DNA of 64,000 nt. It comes from Hyphomicrobiales bacterium. GTDB taxonomy: Bacteria > Pseudomonadota > Alphaproteobacteria > Rhizobiales > Rhizobiaceae. The stretch is taken from assembly GCA_900471515.1 (NCBI GenBank), contig UCFC01000019.1, positions 124,001-188,000 on the forward strand, in the 5' to 3' direction. The notes below the pieces were generated by a model. That model did not search any database and had not been told where the DNA came from. It saw only the letters and a list, made by a program, of their open reading frames with translations. The translations under genes were made by a program, and so were the position numbers. Of this stretch, positions 1 through 8,409 are shown piece after piece; within the stretch, counting starts at the first letter, position 1, and every line of letters begins with the position of its first letter.

Positions 1-468
1 GATGGCGCGGCTCAGGGGGGCCAGCGGGATATCGGGGAATTTCGCCAGATCTTCCGGCGAGAGTTCCTTTTCCAGCCGCTCCCACCAGACGCGCTTGCTG
101 TCCTCGAAGAGAACGTCGTCCTTGGAGAAACCGATTTCACTGGCAAAGCGGCGCGCGCCGTCGCCGGTCAGCATCACATGCGGCAGGCGCTTCATCACTT
201 CATGGGCGAGACGGGCGACCGGCAACGTGTTCGGCACGGCGCCGACGGTGCCGACATCGCGGGTATTGCCGTCCATGACGGCGGCGTCGAGTTCCATGTT
301 GCCAAGCATGTTCGGCCAGCCGCCGTAACCGACGCTGCGCACCTTGACTTCGCTTTCCACCTTGCTGATGCCGGCGACCATGGCGTCGAGGCTGACGGCG
401 CCCTCGCGCAGCATCTGCACCGTCGTCGGGAAACCGGGCCAGGCTTCTTTATTGGCCAAGAGCAGCAT
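1..468 (-). CDS. N(4)-(beta-N-acetylglucosaminyl)-L-asparaginase-type Ntn hydrolase, 3' end outside the window
   Basis: The first 156 codons of a minus-strand gene that runs off the left edge. The N-terminus reads MLLLANKEAWPGF, followed by a VGYGGWPN segment and an LDAAVMDG segment, the pattern of the glycosylasparaginase / isoaspartyl peptidase family. These enzymes cleave the amide joining a sugar to asparagine and self-process at a threonine, which here would lie beyond the edge. The start lies 9 bases after the stop of the ABC ATPase gene, so the gene is probably the fourth in that operon. Its position suggests that the importer delivers asparagine conjugates to this hydrolase; that is inference. 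Family assignment is fairly secure; the exact substrate is not. Confidence 0.8.
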   Translation of the reverse strand, partial: MLLLANKEAWPGFPTTVQMLREGAVSLDAMVAGISKVESEVKVRSVGYGGWPNMLGNMELDAAVMDGNTRDVGTVGAVPNTLPVARLAHEVMKRLPHVMLTGDGARRFASEIGFSKDDVLFEDSKRVWWERLEKELSPEDLAKFPDIPLAPLSRAI

Positions 469-476
469 GAATACCT

Positions 477-1211
477 CTAATCTTTACGCATTTTGGACAG
501 GAACTGGGCGATACGCGGATTGGCCATGCCGCCCTCGGCGGCGAAGAAATCCGCGGTCGGCAGATCGACGAGCAACTTGCCCTTGTCGAGGAAGACGATG
601 CGGTTGGAAATCTGCCGGGCGAATTCGATCTCGTGGGTGACGAAGAGCATGGTCGTGCCCTCGGCCGCGAGCTTGGCGAGGATCGCCAGAACCTCGGCCG
701 TCATTTCCGGGTCGAGGGCGCTGGTCACTTCATCGAGCAGCAGGTAGCGCGGTTGCATGGCAAGCGCCCGGCAGATGCCGACACGCTGGCGCTGGCCGCC
801 GGAAAGCTGGGCCGGATAGGCATCGGCGCGGTCGGCGAGGCCGACGGAGGCCAGCAGCGCGCGGGCAGTGGCCTCGGCTTCTGCGCGCGGCTTCTTCAGC
901 ACTTCGATCGGCGCCAGAGTGACGTTACCGAGCACCGTCATGTGCGGATAGAGATTGAAGAGCTGGAAGACGGTGGCCGAGCGCTTGCGGGCTTCGGCCA
1001 ATTCCTTCGGCTTGCCGACGTCGAAATCGTCGACGGTGATGTGGCCGCCGTTCAACTTCTCCAGGCCGTTGATGCAGCGGATCAAAGTCGATTTGCCGGA
1101 GCCGGAGGAGCCGAGAATGGAAACGACCTCGCCGGGATTGATGGTGAGATTGACGCCATCGAGAACGGTGACGGGACCGAAGGCCTTTTTGACGTTTTCT
1201 ACTTTGAGCAT
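477..1211 (-). CDS. Polar amino-acid ABC transporter ATP-binding protein (GlnQ/HisP type)
   Basis: A 244-residue ABC ATPase that would energise uptake through the two permeases encoded just before it. Walker A (GSSGSGKST) is at residues 34-42, and the signature LSGGQ and a Walker B followed by DEVTSALDPE are present, as in the GlnQ/HisP/ArtP group. An upstream in-frame start at 1235 exists, but MLKVENV at 1211 is preferred: it is preceded by GGAGAGG and begins one base after the stop of the preceding permease, implying translational coupling. The family ATPase normally serves polar or acidic amino acids. No solute-binding protein gene is visible; it may lie beyond the left edge. Confidence 0.93.
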   Translation of the reverse strand: MLKVENVKKAFGPVTVLDGVNLTINPGEVVSILGSSGSGKSTLIRCINGLEKLNGGHITVDDFDVGKPKELAEARKRSATVFQLFNLYPHMTVLGNVTLAPIEVLKKPRAEAEATARALLASVGLADRADAYPAQLSGGQRQRVGICRALAMQPRYLLLDEVTSALDPEMTAEVLAILAKLAAEGTTMLFVTHEIEFARQISNRIVFLDKGKLLVDLPTADFFAAEGGMANPRIAQFLSKMRKD

Positions 1212-1212
1212 A

Positions 1213-1884
1213 TTAGAGCCCTCTCCAGGCGGCATGCGCCCTGAGGCGGTTTTCGAAGCGGGCGCCGAGCTTTGCGAGCAGCTTGGCGCAGACGTAATAG
1301 AGCAGGCCGACCACGGTCCAGACGATGAAGGGTTTTAGCGTGCGCAGGTTGAGGATGTTGCCGATCTTGGTGAGATCGACGACGCCGATGACCGAGATCA
1401 GCGACGTGACCTGCAGCTGGTTGACGAGCAGCGCCGTCAGCGGGCCGATGGCGAAGGCCATGGCCTGGGGGGCCACGACATGGCGCAACACCTGCCAGCG
1501 CGTGAGGCCGAAGACGCGGGCGGCCTCGATCTGGTCGCGGCCGATGGATTCGATCGCCGAGACCGCGATGACATAGACGAAGGCGGCGGTATTGGCAGAG
1601 AGCGTGATGGTGGCGGCCGCGGTCGGCGTGATGCGGATGTGGAAAAGGCCGGGCAGGCCGAAAAAGACCAGGAAGAGCTGTACCAGGACAGGCGAGTTCT
1701 TCAGGAGTTCGGCAAAGAAGGTGATGACCGGGGTCAGCGCGGGCACACGGTAGAAGCGGCAGACGGCCCAAAGCGTGCCGATCAAGAGGCCGATCAGCGA
1801 TGTCGAGAAGAACAGGCCGAGGCTGACGCCGAGACCCTGCAGCAGCAGCCAGATGTCGAAGGGCGTGAAATCGGAAAAGCGCAT
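1213..1884 (-). CDS. Amino-acid ABC transporter permease (HisM/GlnP family)
   Basis: A 223-residue inner-membrane protein with several hydrophobic segments and the family EAA-like loop (around IEAARVFGLTRWQ), which contacts the ATPase. It starts MRFSDFTPFDIW, and its ATG overlaps the stop of the upstream permease by one base (TGATG), so the two permeases are translated together, probably as a heterodimer. Length is typical for the polar amino-acid uptake family. A second reading frame over the same DNA (1199-1891) has no family resemblance and was discarded. Confidence 0.92.
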   Translation of the reverse strand: MRFSDFTPFDIWLLLQGLGVSLGLFFSTSLIGLLIGTLWAVCRFYRVPALTPVITFFAELLKNSPVLVQLFLVFFGLPGLFHIRITPTAAATITLSANTAAFVYVIAVSAIESIGRDQIEAARVFGLTRWQVLRHVVAPQAMAFAIGPLTALLVNQLQVTSLISVIGVVDLTKIGNILNLRTLKPFIVWTVVGLLYYVCAKLLAKLGARFENRLRAHAAWRGL

Positions 1885-2561
1885 CAGGCAACGGCCTCCA
1901 TCATGTCGCGGTTCAGGCGGCGGTGGAGGAGGGCGATGCCGAGCGAGACGAGATAGGTCAGCGCAGCATAGACGGCGAGCAGCACGACATAGACTTCGAA
2001 GGGCCTGTAGGTCTGCGAGACGACGATCTGCGCCGAGCCGGTCAGCTCGTTCAGCGTGATGGTCGAGAGGATCGAGGACGTGAGGATCATGTTGATCAGC
2101 ACCGAGCCGAGCGGGCGAACGGAGGTTCTGAGCGCGATCGGCAGCACGATCTTGGTGAAGACTACCCGGCGCGACAGGCCGCTGACCTCAGCCGCTTCGA
2201 TGATGCCCTGGTCGATCGCCAGGATGCCGGCGCGGATGACGTCGGAGGCATAGGCGCCGCCGGCAATCGACAGTGCCACGACCCCCGTCGTGAAGGCATC
2301 GATATAGATGCCGATCTCCGGCAGGCCGTAATAGAAGAAGAACAGCTGCACGATGAAGGGTACGTTGCGGAAGATATCGACGTAGACGAAGGAAATCCGG
2401 CGCAGAAGGGCGGATGAGGAGGTGCGCGCAATGGCGACGAACGCGCCCATGATGACGCTGCCGATCAGGGCCAGGGCACAGGCCTCCGCCGTCAGCAGCG
2501 CGCCCTGCGCGAGAAAGCCCAGATGGGGCAAGAGGATCGAAAGGTCGAACCGCACGATCAC
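1884..2561 (-). CDS. Amino-acid ABC transporter permease (HisQ/GlnP family)
   Basis: A 225-residue membrane protein, probably the first gene of the minus-strand importer operon. It has the expected permease architecture with an EAA loop (IEAAEVSGLSRR) and a typical His/Glu/Gln-type N-terminal segment. The two permeases are related but distinct, as is usual for this class. A 14-base perfect palindrome of LacI-operator type lies 15-28 bases upstream of its start codon, implying control of the whole operon by a LacI-family repressor or activator encoded elsewhere. Confidence 0.92.
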   Translation of the reverse strand: MIVRFDLSILLPHLGFLAQGALLTAEACALALIGSVIMGAFVAIARTSSSALLRRISFVYVDIFRNVPFIVQLFFFYYGLPEIGIYIDAFTTGVVALSIAGGAYASDVIRAGILAIDQGIIEAAEVSGLSRRVVFTKIVLPIALRTSVRPLGSVLINMILTSSILSTITLNELTGSAQIVVSQTYRPFEVYVVLLAVYAALTYLVSLGIALLHRRLNRDMMEAVA

Positions 2562-2575
2562 TCCCTATGTACGAT

Positions 2576-2589
2576 TGAAACCGGTTTCA
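2576..2589. promoter_or_regulatory. LacI-family-type operator palindrome upstream of amino-acid ABC operon
   Basis: TGAAACCGGTTTCA is a perfect 14-base palindrome with the central CG step typical of LacI/GalR/CcpA-class operators. It sits 15 bases before the first permease start, where a bound repressor would block transcription or initiation. No LacI gene is immediately adjacent; the LacI gene at 20640 is 18 kb away and may serve another operon. The palindrome is seen; the factor is inferred. Confidence 0.55.
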
Positions 2590-2689
2590 TCGTGTCGTTT
2601 GTGCGCCCTGATGTCAAGAACGCCTGATGCGAAATGCTGATATATCTGTGGCGAAAAGTTCGTTTTTGCCGGTAACGTTCGGCGGAATA

Positions 2690-2711
2690 TTTTTCGTCAA
2701 AAGGCGAAAAA
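2690..2711. repeat. Short inverted repeat in the divergent intergenic region
   Basis: TTTTTCG and CGAAAAA (7 bases each) are separated by 8 bases, in the 223-base gap between the divergent operons at 2561 and 2785. It could be an operator or a weak hairpin. The rest of the gap is AT-richer and presumably carries both promoters, but I could not assign confident -35/-10 pairs. Confidence 0.35.
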
Positions 2712-2784
2712 GCTGGATGAATATGGACTGCACAATATCTCACCACCTCGCTAGCCTTTATCGCACAAAGAAAGAGCAATCCGC

Positions 2785-3315
2785 ATGAGCCAGCTTCCCC
2801 CTATCGACTACGACACCGCTTCCGCGGAGATTCGCGCAGCGCACGACGAGGAAGTGCGGGTTCGTGGCAACATGACCAACATGAAGCGGACGCTGCTGCA
2901 TTCGCCGGAGGCTCACCGCATCTATGCCGAATGGTTCACGCTGAGGGCCGAGCTCAACCCTGCCATCAGCGATCGCGAGATCTGGATCTTCTCGCATGCG
3001 ATTTCCAAGGCGCTGCAGTCCGATATCGCCGTCACCTTCTTTCGCCGCGCGCTGATCAGGAACGGGTTCAATCCGGATGCTCTTCAACTGAGCGAGAGGG
3101 AATTGCTGCTTAAACGTTTTGGCACGGCCATTGTTGCCGATTCCAAGGCCATTCCTGCCGATATCTGGGCCGAACTGAAGGCGCGCTACGACACCAAGGT
3201 GCTCGTCGATCTCGTGGCCTTCGCCGGCATCATGATTGCCACTGCCGTCTACATCAATGTTGTCGAGGTCGATTTCGACCCCGAGCTTGAGGCCTTTGCC
3301 GAAGGCGCCAACTGA
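2785..3315 (+). CDS. Carboxymuconolactone decarboxylase/AhpD-like fold protein without cysteines
   Basis: A 176-residue helical protein resembling the AhpD/CMD-like peroxidase-related family. An N-terminal segment with AHDEE and RGN is followed by a long helix around SDREIWIFSHAIS, the usual position of the CxxC motif. There is no cysteine anywhere in the protein, so disulfide peroxidase chemistry is not possible and any activity must be of another kind. It ends 28 bases before the solute-binding protein gene of a peptide-type importer, so it is very likely the first gene of that operon. A role in processing the imported ligand is plausible but unproven. Family assignment is moderate. Confidence 0.6.
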   Translation: MSQLPPIDYDTASAEIRAAHDEEVRVRGNMTNMKRTLLHSPEAHRIYAEWFTLRAELNPAISDREIWIFSHAISKALQSDIAVTFFRRALIRNGFNPDALQLSERELLLKRFGTAIVADSKAIPADIWAELKARYDTKVLVDLVAFAGIMIATAVYINVVEVDFDPELEAFAEGAN

Positions 3316-3343
3316 GCTTTTCATCACCCGAGGGGAGTTTTCC

Positions 3344-4930
3344 ATGTCCATCATCAACAGCCGCGCCAAGCTGCTCGGCACCGTCTTCAGCCTGGCGCTG
3401 GCTTTCAGCGCGCCGGTCGTTCACGCCGAAACGCCTGCAAACGTGCTTGTCGTCGCCCAGTCGATCGACGACGCGGTCAGCTTCGACCCGGCCGAAGGTT
3501 TCGAGCTGACGACCGTCCAGTCCTTCAACAATCTCTATCAGCGTCTCGTGCAGTCCAACCGTGACGACGGCACGAAGATCGAGGCTGCGCTTGCTGCTTC
3601 CTGGGAAGCCGGCAGCGACGGCAAGAGCCTGACTTTTGCGCTTGCCGACGCGAAATTCGCCTCCGGCAATCCGGTCCGCCCCGAAGACGTGATTTTCTCG
3701 CTGACGCGCGCCGTGAAGCTCAACAAGTCGCCGGCCTTCATCCTCAACGAACTCGGCTGGAAGGCCGACAATGTCGATGCCGCCATCACCAAGGTTGACG
3801 ACAAGCACGTCAAGCTCACCTGGACGGCCGATGTCGGCTCCGGTTTCGCGCTCTCGATCCTGACGGCGCCGATCGCCTCCATCGTCGATGAGCAGACAGT
3901 TTCGCCGCAGGCCAAGGACAATGATTTCGGCAATGGCTGGCTGAAGACCAATTCGGCCGGCAGCGGCGCCTACACGATCGCCACCTACACGCCGCATGAG
4001 GCGCTGGTGCTGCAGGCCAACGCCAATTCTTCCGACAAGCCCGCGCTCGAAAGCGTCATCATCCGCAACGTGCCCGACGTCGGCGCCCGCCGCCTGCTCG
4101 TGGAACAGGGCGATGCCGATATCGCCCGTGGCCTGTCTGCCGACCAGATCGAAGCGCTGAAGGACAAGAACGGCATCAAGGTTCTCTCCGTTCCTTCCGC
4201 CCGCCAGGACTATATCCTGCTGAACAGCAAGGCGAACCCAACGCTCGGCAACCCGGCCTTCTGGGAAGCGGCGCGTTACCTCGTCGATTACGACGGCATC
4301 ACCAAGAACCTGCTGCGTGGCCAGAGCAGCGTTCACCAGGCCTTCCTGCCGAACGGCTTCCCCGGCGCGCTTGGCGATACGCCCTTCAAGCTCGATGTCG
4401 AGAAGGCCAAGAAGATCCTTGCCGACGGTGGCATCAAGACGCCGTTCAAGATCGAATTCATCGTCTTCAACGACCAGCCGTTCCTGTCGATCGCCCAGTC
4501 GCTGCAGTCGACCTTCGCCCAGGCCGGTATCACGCTCGATATCCAGCCGGGGGTTGCCAGCGACATCTATGCGCGCGGCCGCGCCGGCAAGTTCGAGATG
4601 ACGCTTCGCTACTGGATCCCGGACTATTTCGACGCCCACTCCAACGCCAGCGCCTTTGCGATCAACAAGGACAACTCGGCCAATACCGTTGCCAAGCAGG
4701 CCGGCTGGGTAATCCCCGAACTGACCGACGAGACGCTTGCCGCCGTCAAGGAGCAGGATGCCGCCAAGCGCGCTGCGCTCTACCAGGACCTGCAGAAGAA
4801 GATCCAGGCGAGCGCGCCCTTCGTTTTCATGCTTCAAGGCAATGACCAGGTCGTGCTAAGCGACAAGGTGAAGAACTACGCCCAGGGTCTCAACGCAGAC
4901 CAGGTCTATTACGACAAGGTAGCGAAATAA
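3344..4930 (+). CDS. Peptide/nickel-type ABC transporter substrate-binding protein
   Basis: A 528-residue periplasmic protein of solute-binding family 5 (DppA/OppA/NikA). A Sec signal peptide covers residues 1-28, with cleavage after VHA. The mature part shows family landmarks such as the FDPAEGFEL region near the N-terminus and a VEKAKKILADGG helix towards the C-terminus. The ATG at 3344 follows GGGGAG; a longer frame from 3236 only adds sequence overlapping the previous gene. It is followed by two permeases and two ATPases. The ligand cannot be read from sequence; peptides, glycosides and metal chelates are all known for this family. Confidence 0.93.
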   Translation: MSIINSRAKLLGTVFSLALAFSAPVVHAETPANVLVVAQSIDDAVSFDPAEGFELTTVQSFNNLYQRLVQSNRDDGTKIEAALAASWEAGSDGKSLTFALADAKFASGNPVRPEDVIFSLTRAVKLNKSPAFILNELGWKADNVDAAITKVDDKHVKLTWTADVGSGFALSILTAPIASIVDEQTVSPQAKDNDFGNGWLKTNSAGSGAYTIATYTPHEALVLQANANSSDKPALESVIIRNVPDVGARRLLVEQGDADIARGLSADQIEALKDKNGIKVLSVPSARQDYILLNSKANPTLGNPAFWEAARYLVDYDGITKNLLRGQSSVHQAFLPNGFPGALGDTPFKLDVEKAKKILADGGIKTPFKIEFIVFNDQPFLSIAQSLQSTFAQAGITLDIQPGVASDIYARGRAGKFEMTLRYWIPDYFDAHSNASAFAINKDNSANTVAKQAGWVIPELTDETLAAVKEQDAAKRAALYQDLQKKIQASAPFVFMLQGNDQVVLSDKVKNYAQGLNADQVYYDKVAK

Positions 4931-4963
4931 GTGCCGCAAACGGCAACGCATAATCATGCTGAC

Positions 4964-6013
4964 ATGACCAACTCCCGCCAGCGCAACAGCTGGCGGGAGT
5001 TGTCGTTCGTCTGGCCGCTTTCGAAATGGCTGTGGTCGTTCGCGCTGACGCTTTTCGGGCTGGCGCTGGTCACCTTCGCGATGACGCGGCTGTCGCCGAT
5101 CGATCCGGCGCTGCAGCTCGTCGGCGATCATGCCAGCCAGTCCACCTATGAGCAGGCGCGGCTGGAGCTCGGGCTGGATCAGCCGCTGCCGGTGCAGTTT
5201 TTCCGCTATGTCGAGACGGCGCTGTCAGGCAATTTCGGCCAGTCGATCTCGACAGGGCAGCCGGTAGCGAAGGATATTGCCCGCACCTTCCCGGCGACGA
5301 TCGAGCTTGCGACGGCTGCCATCATTCTTGGTGCCGTCATCGGCCTTGCGCTTGGTATTACCGCCGCCATGCGGCAGGGGACGTGGGTGGACGGGCTCGC
5401 CCGCTTCGTCTCGCTCTTCGGATACTCGGTGCCGATCTTCTGGCTCGGCCTCTTGATGCTGCTGCTCTTTTATGCGCGGCTGCATTGGGCGCCGGGGCCG
5501 GGCCGGGCGGATGTGGTCTTTCAATATGCGGTGAAATCCGTCACCGGCTTTGCGCTCATTGATACCTGGATATCGGGCAAATCAGGCGCCTTTCGCGATG
5601 CGCTGGCGCATCTGGCGCTGCCGGCGATCGTGCTGGCCTTTCACGCGCTCGCCGCCATTTCGCGACTGACGCGCGCAGCGATCCTCACCGAACTCGGGCA
5701 GGAATATGTGACGACGGCGCGTGCCAAGGGTGCCGGCCTCGGGCGTATCGTCTTCATCCACATCCTGCCGAATGTCTCCGGGACGCTGCTGACGGTGATT
5801 GCCCTTTCCTATGCCAGCCTGCTGGAAGGTGCGGTGCTGACCGAGACCGTCTTTGCCTGGCCGGGCATCGGCCGGTATCTGACGACGGCGATGTTTGCCG
5901 GCGACATGCCGGCGATCCTCGGCGCAACGCTCGTCGTCGGCGCCTCTTTCGTGTTTCTCAACGCGCTGACCGATCTCGGCGTGGCGCGACTGGAATCGGG
6001 GAGGAAGCGATGA
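4964..6013 (+). CDS. Peptide-type ABC transporter permease (DppB family), start uncertain
   Basis: A roughly 349-residue inner-membrane permease with six predicted helices and the family motif region LTRAAILTELGQEYVTTARAKG. Possible starts are GTG 4931 (directly after the upstream stop), ATG 4964 and TTG 5000. None has a good ribosome-binding site. DppB proteins usually have about 10 residues before the first helix, which favours the TTG at 5000; ATG 4964 is given as the conventional choice. A 14-base-pair hairpin covers 4969-5002, so initiation here may be structure-controlled. The gene overlaps the next permease gene by 4 bases (ATGA). Confidence 0.88.
   Translation: MTNSRQRNSWRELSFVWPLSKWLWSFALTLFGLALVTFAMTRLSPIDPALQLVGDHASQSTYEQARLELGLDQPLPVQFFRYVETALSGNFGQSISTGQPVAKDIARTFPATIELATAAIILGAVIGLALGITAAMRQGTWVDGLARFVSLFGYSVPIFWLGLLMLLLFYARLHWAPGPGRADVVFQYAVKSVTGFALIDTWISGKSGAFRDALAHLALPAIVLAFHALAAISRLTRAAILTELGQEYVTTARAKGAGLGRIVFIHILPNVSGTLLTVIALSYASLLEGAVLTETVFAWPGIGRYLTTAMFAGDMPAILGATLVVGASFVFLNALTDLGVARLESGRKR
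4969..5002 (+). repeat. Perfect 14-bp stem-loop between binding-protein and permease genes
   Basis: CAACTCCCGCCAGC (4969-4982) and its exact complement (4989-5002) flank a 6-base loop. No T-run follows, so it is not a classic terminator. It lies 38 bases after the binding-protein stop and covers the likely permease start region. Such hairpins protect upstream mRNA or limit downstream translation in other binding-protein operons (malE-malF is the known example); here that role is inferred. Confidence 0.75.
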
Positions 6014-6867
6014 GCGCGATCGTCCAGGCGCCGCTCGGCGGGCCATCTTTCCTGCGGCGTGTGCTGCGTTCGCCCTCGGCGGCGGCGGGCAGTGCGGTCG
6101 TGCTCTTCATCCTGGCGCTTGCGCTGCTGGCGCCGCTGATCGCTCCCTATGATCCGAACCTGCAGGAGACGGCCAATCGCCTGATGCCGCCTGATGCGGC
6201 GCACTGGTTCGGCACGGATGGGTTCGGCCGGGATATCCTGTCACGCATCATCTATGGCGCGCGGCCGACACTGTTGCTGGTGCTCGTCGTCGTGCTGCTG
6301 ATGGCGCCGCTCGGCATTCTCGTCGGCATCCTCTCGGGTTTCTTCGGCGGCATCACCGAACGCGTGCTGATGCGCATCACCGATATCGTCATGTCCTTCC
6401 CGCGGCTGCTGCTCGCCTTCGCCTTCGTCGCCATCATGGGGCCGGGGCTCATCAATGGCGCACTGGCGCTGGCGCTGACGAGCTGGCCAGCCTATGCGCG
6501 TCAGGCGCGTGTGGAGACGGCGGCACTCAGGCGCAGCGATTATCTGGCGGCGGCCGAAATGGTCGGCATCCGCGGTGTGCGGCTGCTCTGGGGGCATATC
6601 CTGCCGCTGGTGTTGCCTTCGGCGATCATCCGCCTGGCGCTCGATCTCTCGGGTATCATTCTAGCGGCTGCCGGCCTTGGCTTCCTTGGTCTCGGCGTGC
6701 GTCCGCCGACAGCGGAATGGGGTTCGATGGTTTCGGAGGGCACGCAGGTGATCTTCGATCAATGGTGGGTGGCGGCCGTGCCCGGCTTTGCCATCCTGAT
6801 TACCTCCTTTGCCTTCAACCTGCTGGCCGATGGCCTGCGCGATATTCTGGATCCGCGCCATGACTGA
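6010..6867 (+). CDS. Peptide-type ABC transporter permease (DppC family)
   Basis: A 285-residue membrane protein that pairs with the DppB-type permease. The N-terminus has the short cytoplasmic segment and first helix typical of DppC, followed by WFGTDGFGRDILSR, a DppC hallmark, and the EAA loop around YLAAAEMVGIRG. It starts within the last codons of the upstream gene (ATGA overlap) and itself overlaps the following ATPase gene by 8 bases, so the four membrane and ATPase genes are tightly coupled. Confidence 0.93.
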   Translation: MSAIVQAPLGGPSFLRRVLRSPSAAAGSAVVLFILALALLAPLIAPYDPNLQETANRLMPPDAAHWFGTDGFGRDILSRIIYGARPTLLLVLVVVLLMAPLGILVGILSGFFGGITERVLMRITDIVMSFPRLLLAFAFVAIMGPGLINGALALALTSWPAYARQARVETAALRRSDYLAAAEMVGIRGVRLLWGHILPLVLPSAIIRLALDLSGIILAAAGLGFLGLGVRPPTAEWGSMVSEGTQVIFDQWWVAAVPGFAILITSFAFNLLADGLRDILDPRHD

Positions 6868-7684
6868 GCCGCTGCTTTCCGTCGAGGATCTGTCGATCGC
6901 CTTCCCATCCGAGGCCGGGCCGGTGCGTGTCGTCGATGGCATTTCCTTCGCGGTCGGCCGCGAGCTCGTGGCGCTGGTCGGCGAATCCGGCTCCGGCAAG
7001 TCGATGACGGGCCGGGCGATCATGGGGCTCTTGCCGCGCCGGGCAGAGGTCGTGGCAAAGCGTCTCGCCTTCGACGGGCAGGAGCTGACGACATTGGCCC
7101 CATCCGGCTGGAACAGACTGCGCGGCAGTGGTCTCGGATTGATCCTGCAGGATCCGAAATATTCGCTCAACCCGGCCCATAAGGTCGGTCGGCAGGTGGA
7201 AGAAGCATTGCTTCTGCACACGAAGCTTTCAGCTGCCGAGCGGCGCGAGCAGGCGCTCGATATGCTCGACAAGGTCGGTCTGCCCGATCCGCAGCGCGTC
7301 TATTCGAGTTATCCGGCCGCTCTTTCCGGCGGCATGGGGCAGCGCGTCATGATTGCCGCCATGCTGATCAACCGGCCGAAACTCCTGATCGCCGACGAGC
7401 CGACTTCGGCGCTCGATCGCGGCCTGCAGGACCAGATCCTGACCTTGCTGCGGTCGCTGACCGAAGAACTCGGCATGGGACTGTTGCTCATCAGCCATGA
7501 TCTGCAGCAGGTCTCGCGTTATGCCGATCGCGTCATGGTCATGCGACACGGGAAGATCGAGGAGCAGATGGCGTCTGCCGATCTCGCCAATGCCAGATCG
7601 GATTATACGCGCGCACTCTGGGCGGCGCGGCCCTCGGCCGCGACCTACGGGACGCGGCTGCCGGTTTACGGAGGCGAGGCATGA
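6860..7684 (+). CDS. Peptide-type ABC transporter ATP-binding protein (DppD family)
   Basis: A 274-residue ATPase with Walker A GESGSGKS, a signature that reads LSGGMGQR (the family form), and Walker B followed by ADEPTSALD. Start MTEPLLSVEDLS at 6860 lies inside the end of dppC; an upstream in-frame start at 6809 would read non-family sequence overlapping dppC and was rejected. DppD proteins usually run to about 320 residues with a C-terminal Cys-rich Fe-S or oligopeptide tail; that tail is absent here. The gene overlaps the next ATPase gene by 4 bases. Confidence 0.9.
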   Translation: MTEPLLSVEDLSIAFPSEAGPVRVVDGISFAVGRELVALVGESGSGKSMTGRAIMGLLPRRAEVVAKRLAFDGQELTTLAPSGWNRLRGSGLGLILQDPKYSLNPAHKVGRQVEEALLLHTKLSAAERREQALDMLDKVGLPDPQRVYSSYPAALSGGMGQRVMIAAMLINRPKLLIADEPTSALDRGLQDQILTLLRSLTEELGMGLLLISHDLQQVSRYADRVMVMRHGKIEEQMASADLANARSDYTRALWAARPSAATYGTRLPVYGGEA

Positions 7685-8409
7685 GCGCGCTCTCCGTTTC
7701 CGATCTTTCCGTGACCTTCCAGGGCGACGGCAAGAGCTTTACCGCCGTGCGTGGTATCGGCTTCGAGGTTGCGCCGGGCGAGACCTTCGGGCTGATCGGC
7801 CCGTCCGGCTGCGGCAAGACGACGGCGCTGCGTGCCGTTGCCGGACTGAATACCCATTGGCAGGGCTCGATCACGGCGTTCGATGAGGCGCTGCGACCGG
7901 GGCACAAGATCACCGGGCAACTGCGCGCCAACATCCAGATGGTGTTTCAGGACCCCTATTCCTCGCTGCATCCGCGCCACCGCATCTCGCGCATTCTCGG
8001 TGAACCGCTGGCACTGAGCGGCGTGCGCAATGTCGAGGATGAGGTGCGGACTGCGCTCGATCAGGTCGGCCTGCCGGCCGCAGCGGCCGGGCGATATCCG
8101 CACCAGCTTTCCGGCGGGCAGCGGCAGCGCGTGGCGATTGCCCGCGCGCTGCTCCTGAAGCCGAAACTGCTGCTGCTCGATGAGCCGACTTCGGCGCTCG
8201 ATGTCTCGGTGCAGGCCGAAATCCTGAACCTGCTGAACGATCTGAAGGCCTCGCATGGCATGACCTTCGTGCTCGTCAGCCACGATCCCGGCGTCGTCGC
8301 GCATATGTGCGACCGAGCGGTGCTGATGCAGGCCGGTCGCATCGAAAGCGAACTCGACCGCGCCGCGCTTTCGCAAGGCGGCTGGGTCGAGCAGCTTGCC
8401 GTGCGTTAG
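7681..8409 (+). CDS. Peptide-type ABC transporter ATP-binding protein (DppF family)
   Basis: A 242-residue ATPase, the last gene of the plus-strand importer operon. Walker A is GPSGCGKTT, the signature is LSGGQRQRVAIARALL, and Walker B is followed by DEPTSALDVSVQAE, the DppF pattern. It is short for the family (DppF is usually about 320 residues) and also lacks the C-terminal oligopeptide-type extension. Its TAG stop is immediately followed by the stop codon of the convergent GH42 gene, leaving no room for a separate terminator. Confidence 0.9.
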   Translation: MSALSVSDLSVTFQGDGKSFTAVRGIGFEVAPGETFGLIGPSGCGKTTALRAVAGLNTHWQGSITAFDEALRPGHKITGQLRANIQMVFQDPYSSLHPRHRISRILGEPLALSGVRNVEDEVRTALDQVGLPAAAAGRYPHQLSGGQRQRVAIARALLLKPKLLLLDEPTSALDVSVQAEILNLLNDLKASHGMTFVLVSHDPGVVAHMCDRAVLMQAGRIESELDRAALSQGGWVEQLAVR

